Shown here: one piece after another, positions 42,878-55,524 of the stretch
How the letters are laid out: every line of letters starts with the position of its first letter
Numbering within the stretch: the first letter of the stretch is position 1
NCBI GenBank assembly: GCA_002104945.1
Contig: MCFH01000062.1
Location: 245,321 to 309,320 of the forward strand
Source: Piromyces finnis
Lineage: Eukaryota; Neocallimastigomycota; Neocallimastigomycetes; Neocallimastigales; Neocallimastigaceae
DNA length: 64,000 bases
Reading direction: 5' to 3'
Made by a program: the position numbers and the translations under genes
The notes under the pieces: model-generated
Databases searched by the model: none
What the model was told of the DNA's origin: nothing
Seen by the model: the letters and a program-made list of their open reading frames with translations, nothing else

Positions 42878-43857
42878 AACCGAAATTTAAATAATTATTA
42901 TAATTTTTTTTATATATATATTTCAAAGGATTTAATTTTATATTATTTTATAAATAATTCATTTACTATTAGACCATTATATTTTTTATTAATAAATAAA
43001 AAAAAACTTTATAACTACAATAAATATTACATGAAATAAAAAACTCTGAAAAATTAAAATTATTATTTAATTTTCTTATTTTTTTTATCAAATACTAATT
43101 TCGTTTTTTATATAAAAAATCTTAAAAATTTTGAATAAATAACAAAAAGTTTGGGATTATAGAAATTTCTAAAAAAAATATAAAAAGGAGAATAATTTTA
43201 ATATTTTTATAATATATAAAAAAATAAAATAAAAAAAAAAAAAAGAATAATAAATAATAAATAATTAAACCTTACAATATTATTCCTTTTTTTATTATAA
43301 TTAAATTTTTAAAAAACTTAATTAATAATAGATTAAAAAAAAAAACATGGTAAATTTGGTCAAAAAAATTTTTTTTTATTATTAAAAATATATGAATAAT
43401 TATTATATATTATTATTATTTTAATGAAAAAATAATTATTATTATGAAAAGTGTTTTTATTTAATAGAATATTATATATATTGTATAAATATATATAATA
43501 TTATTTAGCACTGTTATATAAAAAAAAAAAAAAATTCAATAAATTAGAATATTCTTTTTTCATTAAAAAAGAGGAATAATACCAAATAATCTTTAAAAAT
43601 TTAATTTATTTTTAATTAAAAAAATTTTATTATTTTATTTAGAATATTCTAAGAATAAAATGAATCCTGTCAAAAAAAAGTGTTTTTTTTTTTTTTTTTT
43701 ATGTAGGGTATCTAAGAAAAAGTCATAATTATTATAATTAGAATAATCAATGAAACTATTAATCTACTACACCTTTTATTACTTTGTTATATAAGAGTAA
43801 TGTAGTTTTGTTAAATATAAATTTAATATGTATATATTATATTTTCTCATTTTAATG
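42878..43857. other. Intergenic A+T-rich region
   Basis: No gene or conserved element seen; several poly(A) and poly(T) runs. Confidence 0.5.
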
Positions 43858-44157
43858 TAGGAATTATTGTTTTAATTCTTGATTTTAAATATAATTTGAT
43901 TTCTTTTAATAATTAAAATAAAACGCGACTACCCATAATGACCTCTTTCAAGTTTTCTATTTTCAAAATATTAATTGGAATTGTTTGTAACTTATTATTT
44001 TGTAAATTCAACTTTTGCAATTCCAAAAAGCTAGATATAAATAAAGGGAATTCTGTTAATTGATTATCACTTACATCTATTTCTTTAGAACTCTTCCAAT
44101 TTATTATGTCATAAGATAATTCTGTTAATTAACTCTTTTTTTACTTAAATTTATTTT
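43858..44157 (-). pseudogene. Inverted LRR gene fragment
   Basis: On the minus strand this reads as the C-terminal LRRs and following segment of the 45627-46732 gene (for example KLNLQNNKLQTIPI and KSRIKTIIP), with a few stops. It breaks off at both ends and sits head to head with a plus-strand fragment of the same gene starting about 44165. Confidence 0.7.
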
Positions 44158-44164
44158 ATTATAA

Positions 44165-44960
44165 AATTCAACAAGCATTAACAAATATTGAATTCATTAG
44201 CCATTTTGATTTTTTCTATCTATATTTAATATAAAATTCATTGTAATAATTATAATAATAAATGTTATCACGTTTGTTAGTTTTAATTTTTACAATAATT
44301 GTTTTTATTTAAAATTAATTACTATCACTGTTTTTTTTTCAAATTCTTTATAATTAATTGTTATTAAATGTATTAAAAAAAGTATATAAAAAGAAAAAGT
44401 AAAATGTAATAGATGCATTAGTAATTAAAATATGCTTTACATGCTGTATGACTTTATACAAATAAAAACATAAAAATAAAAATAAAAAACAAAAGTTATT
44501 ATTTAAAAACTATATTTTAAAATAATAAATAGGTCTATTATTTGTAAAAATATAATTAAGAAATATAAAATAAAAACTTAGTATTTTTGTATTCTGTGTA
44601 GATTATGTATAGAATAAGACGCATAGAATAAAATCTAATTATTTTCAATTTTATATAATTTAAATATTTAAAATATATAATTTTAACAACACGAAAATGA
44701 AAATAAAAAGTGCATGATTAGTAAACATTTTTTAATTCCAAGAATATATAAGTAAAAACAAAAATAAAAACAAAAACAATATTGTTTTTAAATCTTTAAA
44801 CATCAACTTTTGTTTATTCTTTTATTTTATTTCTTTTTTCTTTTTATTAAATGGAAAAATTTGATTTATTTAAAAATATTTTATTTAAATAACTATTCAA
44901 TATCTCATTTTACAATAGTTCATTAAATAATATTACTTTTACATCTACTTGATAAATGAA
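44165..44960 (+). repeat. LRR C-terminal end plus 3'-flank element, copy C
   Basis: It begins with the last codons of the LRR family (ALTNIEFI, then a stop), followed by TGTTATCACGTTTGTTAGTT and the long flank seen inverted at 20810-21713, including a short (AAAAAC)n run near 44755-44780 that corresponds to the large (TTTTTG)n array there. It is the most complete copy of the flank module in the window. Confidence 0.65.
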
Positions 44961-45626
44961 GTAATATTCAATTTTTATAGATATCTTTTAATATGCCTTT
45001 TTAATACTTTTTATTTAAGAATTAATAAATGAATAAATAAATAAATGAATGAATAAATGGATTGTTCAATAACTAATTATATATTAATATTGTTATAAGA
45101 TATTTATGTAATTAAAATCAATTAATATTAAATTCCACAAGAAGCATTACTTTTTAAAATTCTTTTTATCTTTTTATTTATTACCTAATCCTTGAAAATT
45201 AATTAAATTTACTTTTTTTTTAGTTGTCCAAAAATTTAATAATTTAAATTCTAGGTCAAACTTAAGCCAAAAGCAAAAATTTTTATGGGATTCAGTTGTT
45301 GTTTAAAATAAGAGAATTTTATTAATAAAGTTAATAAAAAATATATATAAATTTAGACATGTTTTTATTTTAAATAAAAAAAACATATAAATTTAGACTT
45401 AAATGTTTTTCTTTATTTTTTAAATAATAAAATTATAAATTTAGACATGCTTTTCTTTATTATTATAATAAAAAAATTGTATAAAAGAAAGGCTAAGGTA
45501 CAGGAAAAAATGATAAAATAAATAAAAAAGAAAAGGAATTGAAATTTAAAGAGTTATGAATGAACCAAATTTTATTATAAAAAGGAGAAAAAAAAAGATA
45601 GAAAAGGTAAAAAATTTAAAAACAAA
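44961..45626. other. Intergenic region with small tandem repeat
   Basis: Three copies of ATAAATTTAGAC(A/T)T followed by a T-rich tail start at 45347, 45387 and 45435. No gene is seen. Confidence 0.55.
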
Positions 45627-46732
45627 ATGGAAAAAGTAAAGGAAAAAGAAAAAGAAGAAAAGACTTTATTAGATTATTTAAATATAAATTTTGATATTAA
45701 AAAGTTTGATTCGGAAATATTAAGGATTATCAAAGAAATTAGTGAAATTCCCCTAAATAATTATGCATTTAAAAATTTCAAAAATGTAATACCTAGAATT
45801 ATTAGATATTATGCTTTATTGAAAGAGAGTGAAAAGAGTTTTTTACGAACTGGATTAAAAACTTTTTATTGTTTATTTAAAAAAATGTAAATAATGAACA
45901 TTCTGATTTTTTAATAAATAGTTATCCATATATAAATGGAATTTTAAATGACATCGAAATATCATACAATTTAATAAATTTAAATATTGAATACTACTTT
46001 GTATTAGAGTTATCAGAAGAAATAGAAAATTTAAATAATTTGACAGATTTAAACCTTGAATAGAATTATATTTCAGAAATACCAAAAGAAATAAGAAATT
46101 TACATAATTTAATTACTTTAAATCTTGAACATAATTTAATTACTGAATTACCAAAAGAAATAGGAAATTTAACCAATTTAAATGCTTTGAAATTAAGTAG
46201 TAATCATATAAATGAATTACCAAAAGAAATAGGAAATTTAATAAATTTGATCCGTTTTTATGCTGATGAACATTTATCTATTAAAAATTATGAAAATCTT
46301 TATAGCAAAAATAGTATAAACTTGAGTAAAAAAGAATTGACAGAATTACCTTATGATATAATAAATTGGAAGAGTTCTAAAGAAATAGATGTAAGTGATA
46401 ATCAATTAACAGAATTCCCTTTATTTATATCTAGCTTTTTGGAATTGCAAAAATTGAATTTACAAAATAATAAGTTACAAACAATTCCAATTGATATTTT
46501 GAAAATAGAAAATTTGAAAGAGGTTATTATGGATAGTTGTGTTTTATCCTCATTATTAAAAGAAAATGAATTATATTTAAAATCAAGAATTAAAACAATA
46601 ATTCCTGCATCAAAATCAGAAAATATGATATATACTATTATACAACTTATTATACTAGGTAAAAGTCAACATGCATTAACAAATGATGAATTCATCAACT
46701 ATTTCGATTTTTGTCATCTTTATTTATTATAA
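45627..46732 (+). pseudogene. LRR protein gene with one frameshift and one in-frame stop
   Basis: The first 87 codons (45627-45890) give a charged N-terminal region related to that of the intact 722-residue LRR protein at 56614. A slip at the A7 run (45879-45885) changes frame; the continuing frame encodes LRRs of the LPKEIGNLTNLxxLxLxxN type, is hit by TAG at 46061-46063 (NLE stop NYISEIPKEI), and then stays open to TAA at 46730-46732. The last part (about 46390-46732) is the C-terminal module found truncated at 21714 and 43858. The 23-residue LRRs suggest a cytoplasmic Ras-group/PIRL-like scaffold. With only two lesions it was inactivated recently, or the lesions are assembly errors. A protein could still start at 46187. 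Confidence 0.7.
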
Positions 46733-47075
46733 AATCCATTGTAATAATTGTAATAATAAATGTTATCACGTTTGTTAGTTTTAATTTTTACAATAATCGT
46801 TTTATTAAAAAATGTGTTGAAATATATTTTATATTTTTATTCATTATATTAAAATTTTAATACTACTACTATAATAATTAAATAAAGCTGAATGATGAAT
46901 AAAGAATATTTAATTTTTATATCACTTGAAATTGCATTATATAATACGTACGAAGAAACGAAGAAATAAATATATTATGTATTAATATTAAGACAGCTAT
47001 TTATAATACAATTTAAACAAATTGTATAATATTTTAACTGTTTTTTTGTATAAAAGTTTTCAATATTTTAAAACA
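46733..47075. other. 3' flank of the LRR locus
   Basis: The first about 70 bp carry the TGTTATCACGTTTGTTAGTT flank shared with copies B and C. The rest shows nothing recognisable. Confidence 0.5.
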
Positions 47076-47576
47076 ATGCGAATGCAGAAGTAAATAGTGA
47101 AACCTTTATTAAAAAATTTTTTCTATTTAGTAAAGTTATAGCGTAGGAAGAATGTAATAATTGTTTATTAATTCTTATAAGACTTATAAAGAAAAAGAAT
47201 CATTTTTAAATAAATAAAAGATGTAATAAAAAAGTTATTAATTATGATAGATTTTTAAAAGTAATTATTAATAAAATTATTTAATCATTTATATTTGTTA
47301 TTATTATTATTATTATTATTATATATAATACTTATTTTATAATTTTTTTTAAAGATAATTATAATATTAATTATGGAATAAACAGAAAAAATATAATAAT
47401 TAATTAATAAATTACATGCTTATTCAACAATGCATGTTAATTATTAAATAAATATAGTCTTTTCTTCTTTTCTTAATTTTTCAATAAATATTTAAAAAAT
47501 AAGAATTTATTATGAAAATTTGATTATATATACACAATAAAATTGTTTACTTAAATTGTAAATAAATAAATTACCG
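47076..47576 (+). repeat. About 500-bp direct repeat, right copy
   Basis: Near-identical partner of 37422-37917, in the same orientation. Differences include the length of one (ATT)n tract and a few single-base changes. Both copies end at the same ATTACCG. Confidence 0.85.
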
Positions 47577-49174
47577 TCCGGTTTTAAAAATAATTAAATT
47601 CTCATTAACTAGGTCTAGTAAAATTATATTCATTTTAATATGCTTTATAATCAATAATTTTAGACTGGCAAATAATTATTAAACTTAATTATATTTTTCA
47701 ATATATTAAATAAAAAAATTAAAATTAATATTAAAATAAAAGAGCAAAATTACTACATTATAAGAAATAATTATATTTATATTAAAAGTATTTCTTGTAC
47801 TATGATATTCAACTAGACCATATACATAATTATTCAATTAAAAATCTATTCTTAATAATAACATTAATTTCTTGTAAGAGAGTTTTTTTTGTTTTTAAAA
47901 ATATTCTTAATATAATCAAACTTTTTTAAAATTTTGAATTATTAATAGTTTATGAAAGCTGGAATATTAGTAAGTAGAAATAAGAATTATTAATTAATAA
48001 ACTTAATTATATATAATAAGTAATATAGATGTTATTTAAAACTTTTCATTTTGGTAGTATAACGTACTGAAATATTATATCCAGGATTTTGAAAATATTT
48101 AAATTATTATTCTTTTCAGTTTAAATTTCTTAAAATAAATAAAATAATATTAGATATTATAATATAAATTTTCTTAAATTTGTAAAATTACAAAAATAAT
48201 TATATTTTTCAATATTTAATAAAAATAATTGTTAATTGCTAATGATTATAATATTAAAAATCAAGAATTTATTATTATATTTTATATTATTTATAATATA
48301 TATTATATTTTATTAAATACTAATGAATAAAATTACATTTTACTTTTATTTTATCTTAAACAATAAATCAATTTTGATATTTACTTATTGTCAAAAACTG
48401 AATAATACATTTGAATTTTTTAACACTTTATAATAACAATCTAAATATTTATTACAGTAAGATGAGAAAAAATTTTTTTAATAATTAAATTAAAAGAATT
48501 CCACTTTTTTTTTTATAAAATATAAATACTATTATTATCTTAATTATTATAATTATATTTATGAATATTATTATTTATAATATGTTAGCATATTTTTGAA
48601 AAACGTACTATAATATGCTTTATATATATATTTTTCAAAATATTTCAATATATTATAATTTTATGATTTAAATTTGATTAAAATTTTTATTTTTAAATTA
48701 CATTTCATAAATCAATTTAAAAATTTTTTTTTTTTTTAAACTTTTTGTGCTTCTATAAATTATAAGCAAAGTTCTAAATCATTATTATTATTTTAATCTA
48801 AATTTTTTTATTATTTTAAAAGAAATTAATAGAACAGGAATTTTTTTAAAATTTTCTTAATATTATAAAATATTTTTTTTACTCATTAATTTGTTGTAAT
48901 ATTATGAATATTGTGATATGGTTTAATTAATGAAAAGTATTATTTATTAATTTGAAGTTATTTTTTATATTAAATTAATTTCATTTATTGTGTAAAAATG
49001 TATTATTGTATTTGGTTAGAAAAATATATTGATAAAATTTTTGTTTGATTATTATTTCTTTTCTTTGTATTTTTATTTAATTTATTACCTAAATTATTTT
49101 ATATTTTAAATCGTGGAATATCTAAAAAATTTATTTAATATTTTTGTTAAAAAATATATTATTATAACAAAATA

Positions 49175-49205
<31 letters not shown>

Positions 49206-49570
49206 AAAAAGTAAAAATAAAGCATTATTATTATAATTATATATTTTATTAATTTTTTTTTAGGTTGATGAAATATTTAAAAAGTTTACTAATGATTTTT
49301 ATGCATTAATATAACATATATATAAAATATTAAAAATGTATCTATTTAATAGAAATGCTTAAACTTAAAGGAATATTTTTTTCATTCAGAATTATCAAAA
49401 ATTAATACAAATTATAGATATTTTGATTCACATTTATTTAAAATTGATATAGAAAAAAAGATATCCTAAAAAAAATATTAAATATAAAATTGGAATTAGT
49501 TGAATGAAAACATTAATAATTCTAATTTTAAGGTAATAATTACTTTAACCCGTTTCATTTAAAATTTTTA
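47577..49570. other. Intergenic A+T-rich region
   Basis: No full gene. One coding-like relic lies at about 49260-49470. An (ATT)n tract is at about 49177-49203. Confidence 0.5.
49261..49470 (+). pseudogene. Possible coding relic (unidentified)
   Basis: Two short plus-strand stretches read like protein (VDEIFKKFTNDFYALI near 49265, and SELSKINTNYRYFDSHLFKI near 49390), both ended by stops and in no common frame. No family is recognised; chance cannot be excluded. Confidence 0.25.
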
Positions 49571-51499
49571 TAAAAAAAGAAGAAAAGTTTTTTAAATTTT
49601 TTTGAAATTTTTCTTTCTTTTATATTAAAATATTTTTAATGTGGTTCATTAAACTATTGACCAATAATATTCATTCATTTTAAATTATTTTTAAAAATTA
49701 GAAATTTTTTTAAAAATTTATTCCATTTTTTAATTAAAATTGATCTTAAATTCTTCAATTTAATTTCCAATATTTTATTATGTTATGACATATATTATAA
49801 ATGAATTACATATATTATAATAAACATTATTATATATACGCCATTGATTATTTTAAATTAAAATTAAAAATAAATAAATAAAAAAGAATTTCTCTTTTTT
49901 TTATTTTTTTTTTTTTTAATTTTTTTTAAATATTAAAAAGAAAAGGCTAGTTGTCAGCTTGATAGTCATAAAGGTAAGTATTCTATTATTATTTAATTTT
50001 TTAAAAAAAGAGGAAGGAATATAAAAAAAAGATGATAAAAAAGAAAGTTTTCAGAGTATAAAACCTATTTAATTATGAAATGGATTATAATCTTTGTTAC
50101 TGCTTTTTATTATTTATTATAAACATAGAGGGAAATGAGGGTTTATCATAAACCTTGCTAGGAATATTTAAATAATTATTGCTTAATTGAAATAAAAAAA
50201 CCTATTATTATATAATTTTAAAAAGATGTTGCATTTATACTTTGAAAAGAAAGATTTATAACCAATTGTGAAATTAAAAGAACCAACCACAAAGATGGTT
50301 CAATTAAGTTTCTAATAATAGTTTTTTTTTTTTTTTATTTTTTATAAAAATTGATATCTATATGATAATAATTAAAAGGAATTAAAATAAATAGTGGAAT
50401 ATGAAACTTTTATTTTACTATATTTAAGTAAAAGATAATAAAGTCAGTGTATAATATGAATGATATAAAAAATCAACAAAGTAAAAGTTATTTTATTACA
50501 TATTAAAAAAAGAGTGAATATAAAAAAAAATATTAGTAATAAAAGTAAATAAAAAAGAATTTAGTTTAAAAATATTATAGAAATATCAGTAGAATAGAAA
50601 AAATAAACTAAAATAAAAAGATAATAATAATTATAAAAATATAAATATATATTAATGTTAAATGAAATGTTAGCATAATTATATAGTTAACTATTTTTTA
50701 AATTTCATATACTAAGTTTTACCACTTCAAATTAAATAGTATATATATTATTTAAATATAAATGAATTATTATTTTTCTTTCAAATTTTATTTATATTAT
50801 TATTCATATTGTTATATGTTATATTATTGTATAGTTTTATTTCAAATAGAATAATGAATAATCGATATAAAATTTAGTTATATTTAAAAAGTTATACTTT
50901 TTCTCTATTTGCTAAATCCAAAACATATTTCAGTACAAACTTCAAAAATTAAAATAATACAATGATGCATTAAAAAAAATATTAAAAATTATATTGTAGT
51001 AGTTTTTTGGTTTAATAAAACTCTTATAATTTCAATTCATTTTAATAAATATTTAATGCCTGATTATTATTATTATTATTATATCTATCATTATTAGATC
51101 GTATTAACTTGAATATTTATATATTTATACGGTTAAATAAAATGTTATTAATCATTAATCAAGAAATAATAACTATTTTTTAAAATAAAATTTTTGCACT
51201 TTAACAATTAAATATGATAATATGTAATATACCAAATGATTATTTTCAATATAGGATTATTATTTAATATTTATAATTTATCATTTATTTTTTTTATATT
51301 ATTGTAATCAATAGATTTTCTCTTTTTTTATTTTATTATTTTTATTATATATATTTATTATATATATTTACTATATATATTTATAGTATACCTTTTTACG
51401 CTTTTATTAATATAGTTTACTATCCTTATTATATTTACAATATGAACCTATTAAAATTGTATATTCCAAATTTTATTATAGATTCATTTATTAAATTTC
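49571..51499 (+). repeat. Left arm of a large inverted repeat
   Basis: The arm is reverse-complementary to two separate blocks on the right: 50756-51499 pairs with 54775-55524, and 49571-50660 pairs with 61352-62510. Identity by eye is about 97-98 percent; for example AAGGCTAGTTGTCAGCTTGA near 49945 is found reversed near 62130. About 96 bp (50660-50756) have no simple counterpart on the right, where 5.8 kb intervene. No intact gene lies in the arm. A GTAAGT donor-like site follows the conserved segment at about 49973. Confidence 0.9.
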
Positions 51500-51691
51500 T
51501 TTTACATCTACTTTTTTGATATTAATTATAATACAATATATATATAATTATTATTTCATTTTTGAATTTTTTATTTTAAATATTGAATTTCTGACTTTAT
51601 ATTTATATTATGTATATAAAATATGTATAACAAAATAAATAAGTATTAGAAAAAATTAAATATATATGTTATTATATTCATAGTTTATTAT

Positions 51692-53180
51692 TTATTCTGT
51701 TTCATATATTTCATTTATTTCATTTCTATTTAACATTTTTTGGTTTTCTTTTTCAGGTATCTTTATATCTTTAATATACATTTGAAATTATATTTTATGT
51801 ATATATAAGTAATTTAAATTAGTTATATATTCTTATATTTCAATTTTTAAATTCATAAAGTTAAATATAATATAAATCATAAAATTTAAATAATTAATTT
51901 TCGATTTTATTTGGAAATTTCTCTTTAATTGAATATAATTTTTATTTATTTATTTTAAATACCTGATATATATTTAATGATATATAATGAATTCCTATTA
52001 TATCTTTAGTAACTTTATCATTTTTAAGATTATTAAAATAATCAATTTTAACATTTTTATTTTCTTTTTATATTATTACTAATTTTTATTATTGTTTTTA
52101 CTATTTCTTTTTGTATTAAATTATTTTTACTTTTATCTGTTGTCATTTTTTTCTTCTTTTGACTTTAAATCTATTAATATTTTATTAAATGAATTATTTC
52201 TTAGACTAACATAATTATTTTTTATTGATTGATTTTCAATTTCAATTTTTTCTATACAAGAAAATAAATTGATAAGATTTAATAATTTCTTATAATAAAC
52301 AGTCTTTATTTCAACAAACCTAAATGAATTTTATTTTATTAACATAGTAATATTTATATTTTAATATAATTTTGAAATGCTTTAAAGTATTTATACCTTT
52401 ATTCTTGTTTGTTAAATAAATTTTATTCATCAAATCTATCTTTTTCTAATGATGTGTAAAATTTTCAAATGTTACATTAATTTTTTAATATTATTACTGT
52501 CACAATAAATATACAATCCTCATTATATTTTTAATTAACAATATGATATATGTATCTTATATTTTTTTTATTTCTTTTTTTATTAATGGTTATATCACAA
52601 AATATTTTCTTTCTTTTAATTTATTATATATAAACTTTTTAATATAAATATTTGTAATTGAATATATAAATATTCATTTATAAATTGGTATCCATAATGT
52701 TTTTAATTTCAAATATACTCTTCTTTAAATTTTCTTCATTTTTATATCTTGAACCTTTCCATATTATTTTTTTTTCATCGAATTATATTTTTTAAATAAT
52801 ATATTTTGAAATATAAATTCATTACATTTTAACCATTTTTTATAAAGGAAATAGCAATAGAATTGTTTTGTTTTAAAATATTATTTTATTAAATAAATTA
52901 ACATATATTTAGAAATCTTTTATTTATAACTTATTTTGTAAATAACTATATATATGCAAAATTATTTACAATAATTATTCTAATTACATAATTTTATTCT
53001 CCAATTAAGAAAATATCAATGTAAATAATAAATTAATTTATAAAAATAATAATTTCTAAATTTAACTTTTAAAAACTATTTTAAATCATTTTTACTGCTT
53101 TTTCATTAAATTTCAACAATAGTGCAATAGTTATGTAAGAGTTATAACCATTTCAATTATTATATAGAATTATATTTAAG
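51692..53180 (-). pseudogene. Decayed unidentified gene in the centre of the inverted repeat
   Basis: Successive minus-strand stretches in shifting frames read as protein: VEIKTVYYKKLLNLINLFSC and NNSFNKILIDLKSKEEK (about 52140-52325), NVKIDYFNNLKNDKVTKDII (about 51970-52060), FYCYFLYKKWLKCNEFIFQN (about 52800-52870), KKIIWKGSRYKNEENLKKSI (about 52700-52780), and a C-terminal piece IKIPEKENQKMLNRNEINEI ending at TAA 51692-51694. Stops and frameshifts separate them; some gaps could be introns (a CAG/GTATTT boundary near 51963). Composition is Lys/Asn/Ile-rich and no domain is recognised. Confidence 0.5.
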
Positions 53181-54774
53181 GCTAAAAATAAAATAATATA
53201 TTTTATGTAAATTTATTAAATTTTGAATCTATAATTATATTTATATTTATTACTAATAGTATTGAAGTATTAATAAATTTTATGATTTCCATACAAAATA
53301 AGTATTTATAAAATAAAAAATAAAAATGAATATATTATATTAATTATCATTTTTAAATTTTGAAGTTTCTTCACTTGAATTCTTTTTAAAAGCTAAAAGT
53401 TATTATTTTTTATACTTTAATGTTCACTGTTATCTTTATCTTTAAAATACCTCATAATTACTTATATTCAATATAGTTATTGAAAATATTTAATCATTAA
53501 TATTCATTAATATTATAGTTTAAAAATAAAAACAAATCATTATTTTAGTAAGTATTTATATGTTATAATAAATATTTCGGCTAAATTATTTTAATACTAG
53601 GTAATTTATATTTCTATTGTTACATTATTAATATAACATTTGAACATTAACCGGTTATTTGTATATGATTGATTTTCAATAACATCAAAATTCGAAATCT
53701 TATCAATATTATATTCAATCAATTACCTAAATAAAAAATTATCTATATTAAGTTAATATTTCTATAAAGGTATATAGGTTTGTTTGACTAACAAATATAA
53801 ACCAAGTGATATTAGTTTTTATTATTACTACAAATAATATTTTTTCTTTTTAATTTTTTAAATTATTATACTGTATTATTTATCATTTAAATATTTTCTT
53901 TAAATATTGTATTTATAGTAATGAAATAAAAAAGAATTTTGATACGTTAAAAAAATGAAACCATAAAAGTAACCTACTTTTATTTCTATTTAATAATATA
54001 TTTATTAATAAAATTCATGTTTTTGTTTTGTCTTTCCTTCATTTTTTATTCAGTTGAACTATAGTTATTTATAAATGGTATTCATTTTATTTTTATTTAC
54101 CTTTTACCTTTTAATGAAAAAGTTGCCTTTGTTATTTAAAAAATAAGAAAAAGTCCACTTTTCAACTTTTTTTTTTTTAAAAAAATAAAGTGAATTTCTT
54201 GAAATTTCAAAAAAATTCAAAATTTTTTTATTTTAAAACCATCACATGATCAAAATGTTGAATTAATTTTTTTTAATTATTGCATCATCATTAAAAATTA
54301 ATTTTTTTTTTACTTTTACTTTTAAAAGAGACTTTTTTTTCCTTTTTTTTCTCTTTTAACTTTTAAAAAAGTGGACTTTGATACTTTGAATTTATATTTT
54401 ATAAAATAAACCTTTTATTCAATTGTATTCATCAAGTAAAAAGTAAAGTATTTTACAATTAATGTACCTGAAAATATTTTATTTCATTTTATTAAATATT
54501 AAATATTATTTTTATTTTTATTTTTAAAAATACTATACAATGTTGATAATACTGAAGATGATGAATTAGCACTGCCGTTATAAACAAACGTATTTTATTA
54601 GCAAAAAATAATATTAAATAAAAGTTTATGAAATAATGAAAATCTAAAAAGTAATCTCTTCAGAATGTGTATGTGTAATGACTTTTTAAAATTTTGAAAT
54701 GCCTTTAATAATATTCATGATTGATGTGAAATACTGTAATAAAACAAAAAATTTATAAAATGATATTTATATAT
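53181..54774. other. Remainder of the inverted-repeat centre
   Basis: No gene is supported. The segment at about 54000-54470 is rich in poly(T)/CTTTT runs. Confidence 0.5.
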
Positions 54775-55524
54775 TATAATTTAATAAATGAATCTATAAT
54801 AAAATTTGGAATATACAATTTTAATAGGTTCATATTGTAAATATAATAAGGATAGTAAACTATATTAATAAAAGCGTAAAAAGGTATACTATAAATATAT
54901 ATAGTAAATATATATAATAAATATATATAATAAAAATAATAAAATAAAAAAAGAGAAAATCTATTGATTACAATAATATAAAAAAAATAAATGATAAATT
55001 ATAAATATTAAATAATAATCCTATATTGAAAATAATCATTTGGTATATTACATATTATCATATTTAATTGTTAAAGTGCAAAAATTTTATTTTAAAAAAT
55101 AGTTATTATTTCTTGATTAATGATTAATAACATTTTATTTAACCGTATAAATATATAAATATTCAAGTTAATACGATCTAATAATGATAGATATAATAAT
55201 AATAATAATAATAATCAGGCATTAAATATTTATTAAAATGAATTGAAATTATAAGAGTTTTATTAAACCAAAAAACTACTACAATATAATTTTTAATATT
55301 TTTTTTAATGCATCATTGTATTATTTTAATTTTTGAAGTTTGTACTGAAATTTGTTTTGGATTTAGCAAATAGAGAAAAAGTATAATTTTTTAAATATAA
55401 CTAAATTTTATATCGATTATTCATTATTCTATTTGAAATAAAACTATACAATAATATAACATATAACAATATGAATAGTATTAAATAAAAATTTGAAAGA
55501 AAAAAAATAATAATTCATTTATAT
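54775..55524 (-). repeat. Right arm of the large inverted repeat, inner block
   Basis: Reverse complement of 50756-51499, from AATTTAATAAATGAATC at the inner end to TAATTCATTTATAT at the outer end. One recognisable change is a small deletion or substitution near 55478 (ATGAATAGTATTAAATAAAA against the longer ATAATAATATAAATAAAA sense on the left). Confidence 0.9.

Noticed and set aside
45347-45450. Three spaced copies of ATAAATTTAGACAT, considered as a CRISPR-like array
   Set aside because: Unequal spacing (40 and 48 bp), T-rich non-unique intervals and a eukaryotic context; a simple tandem repeat.
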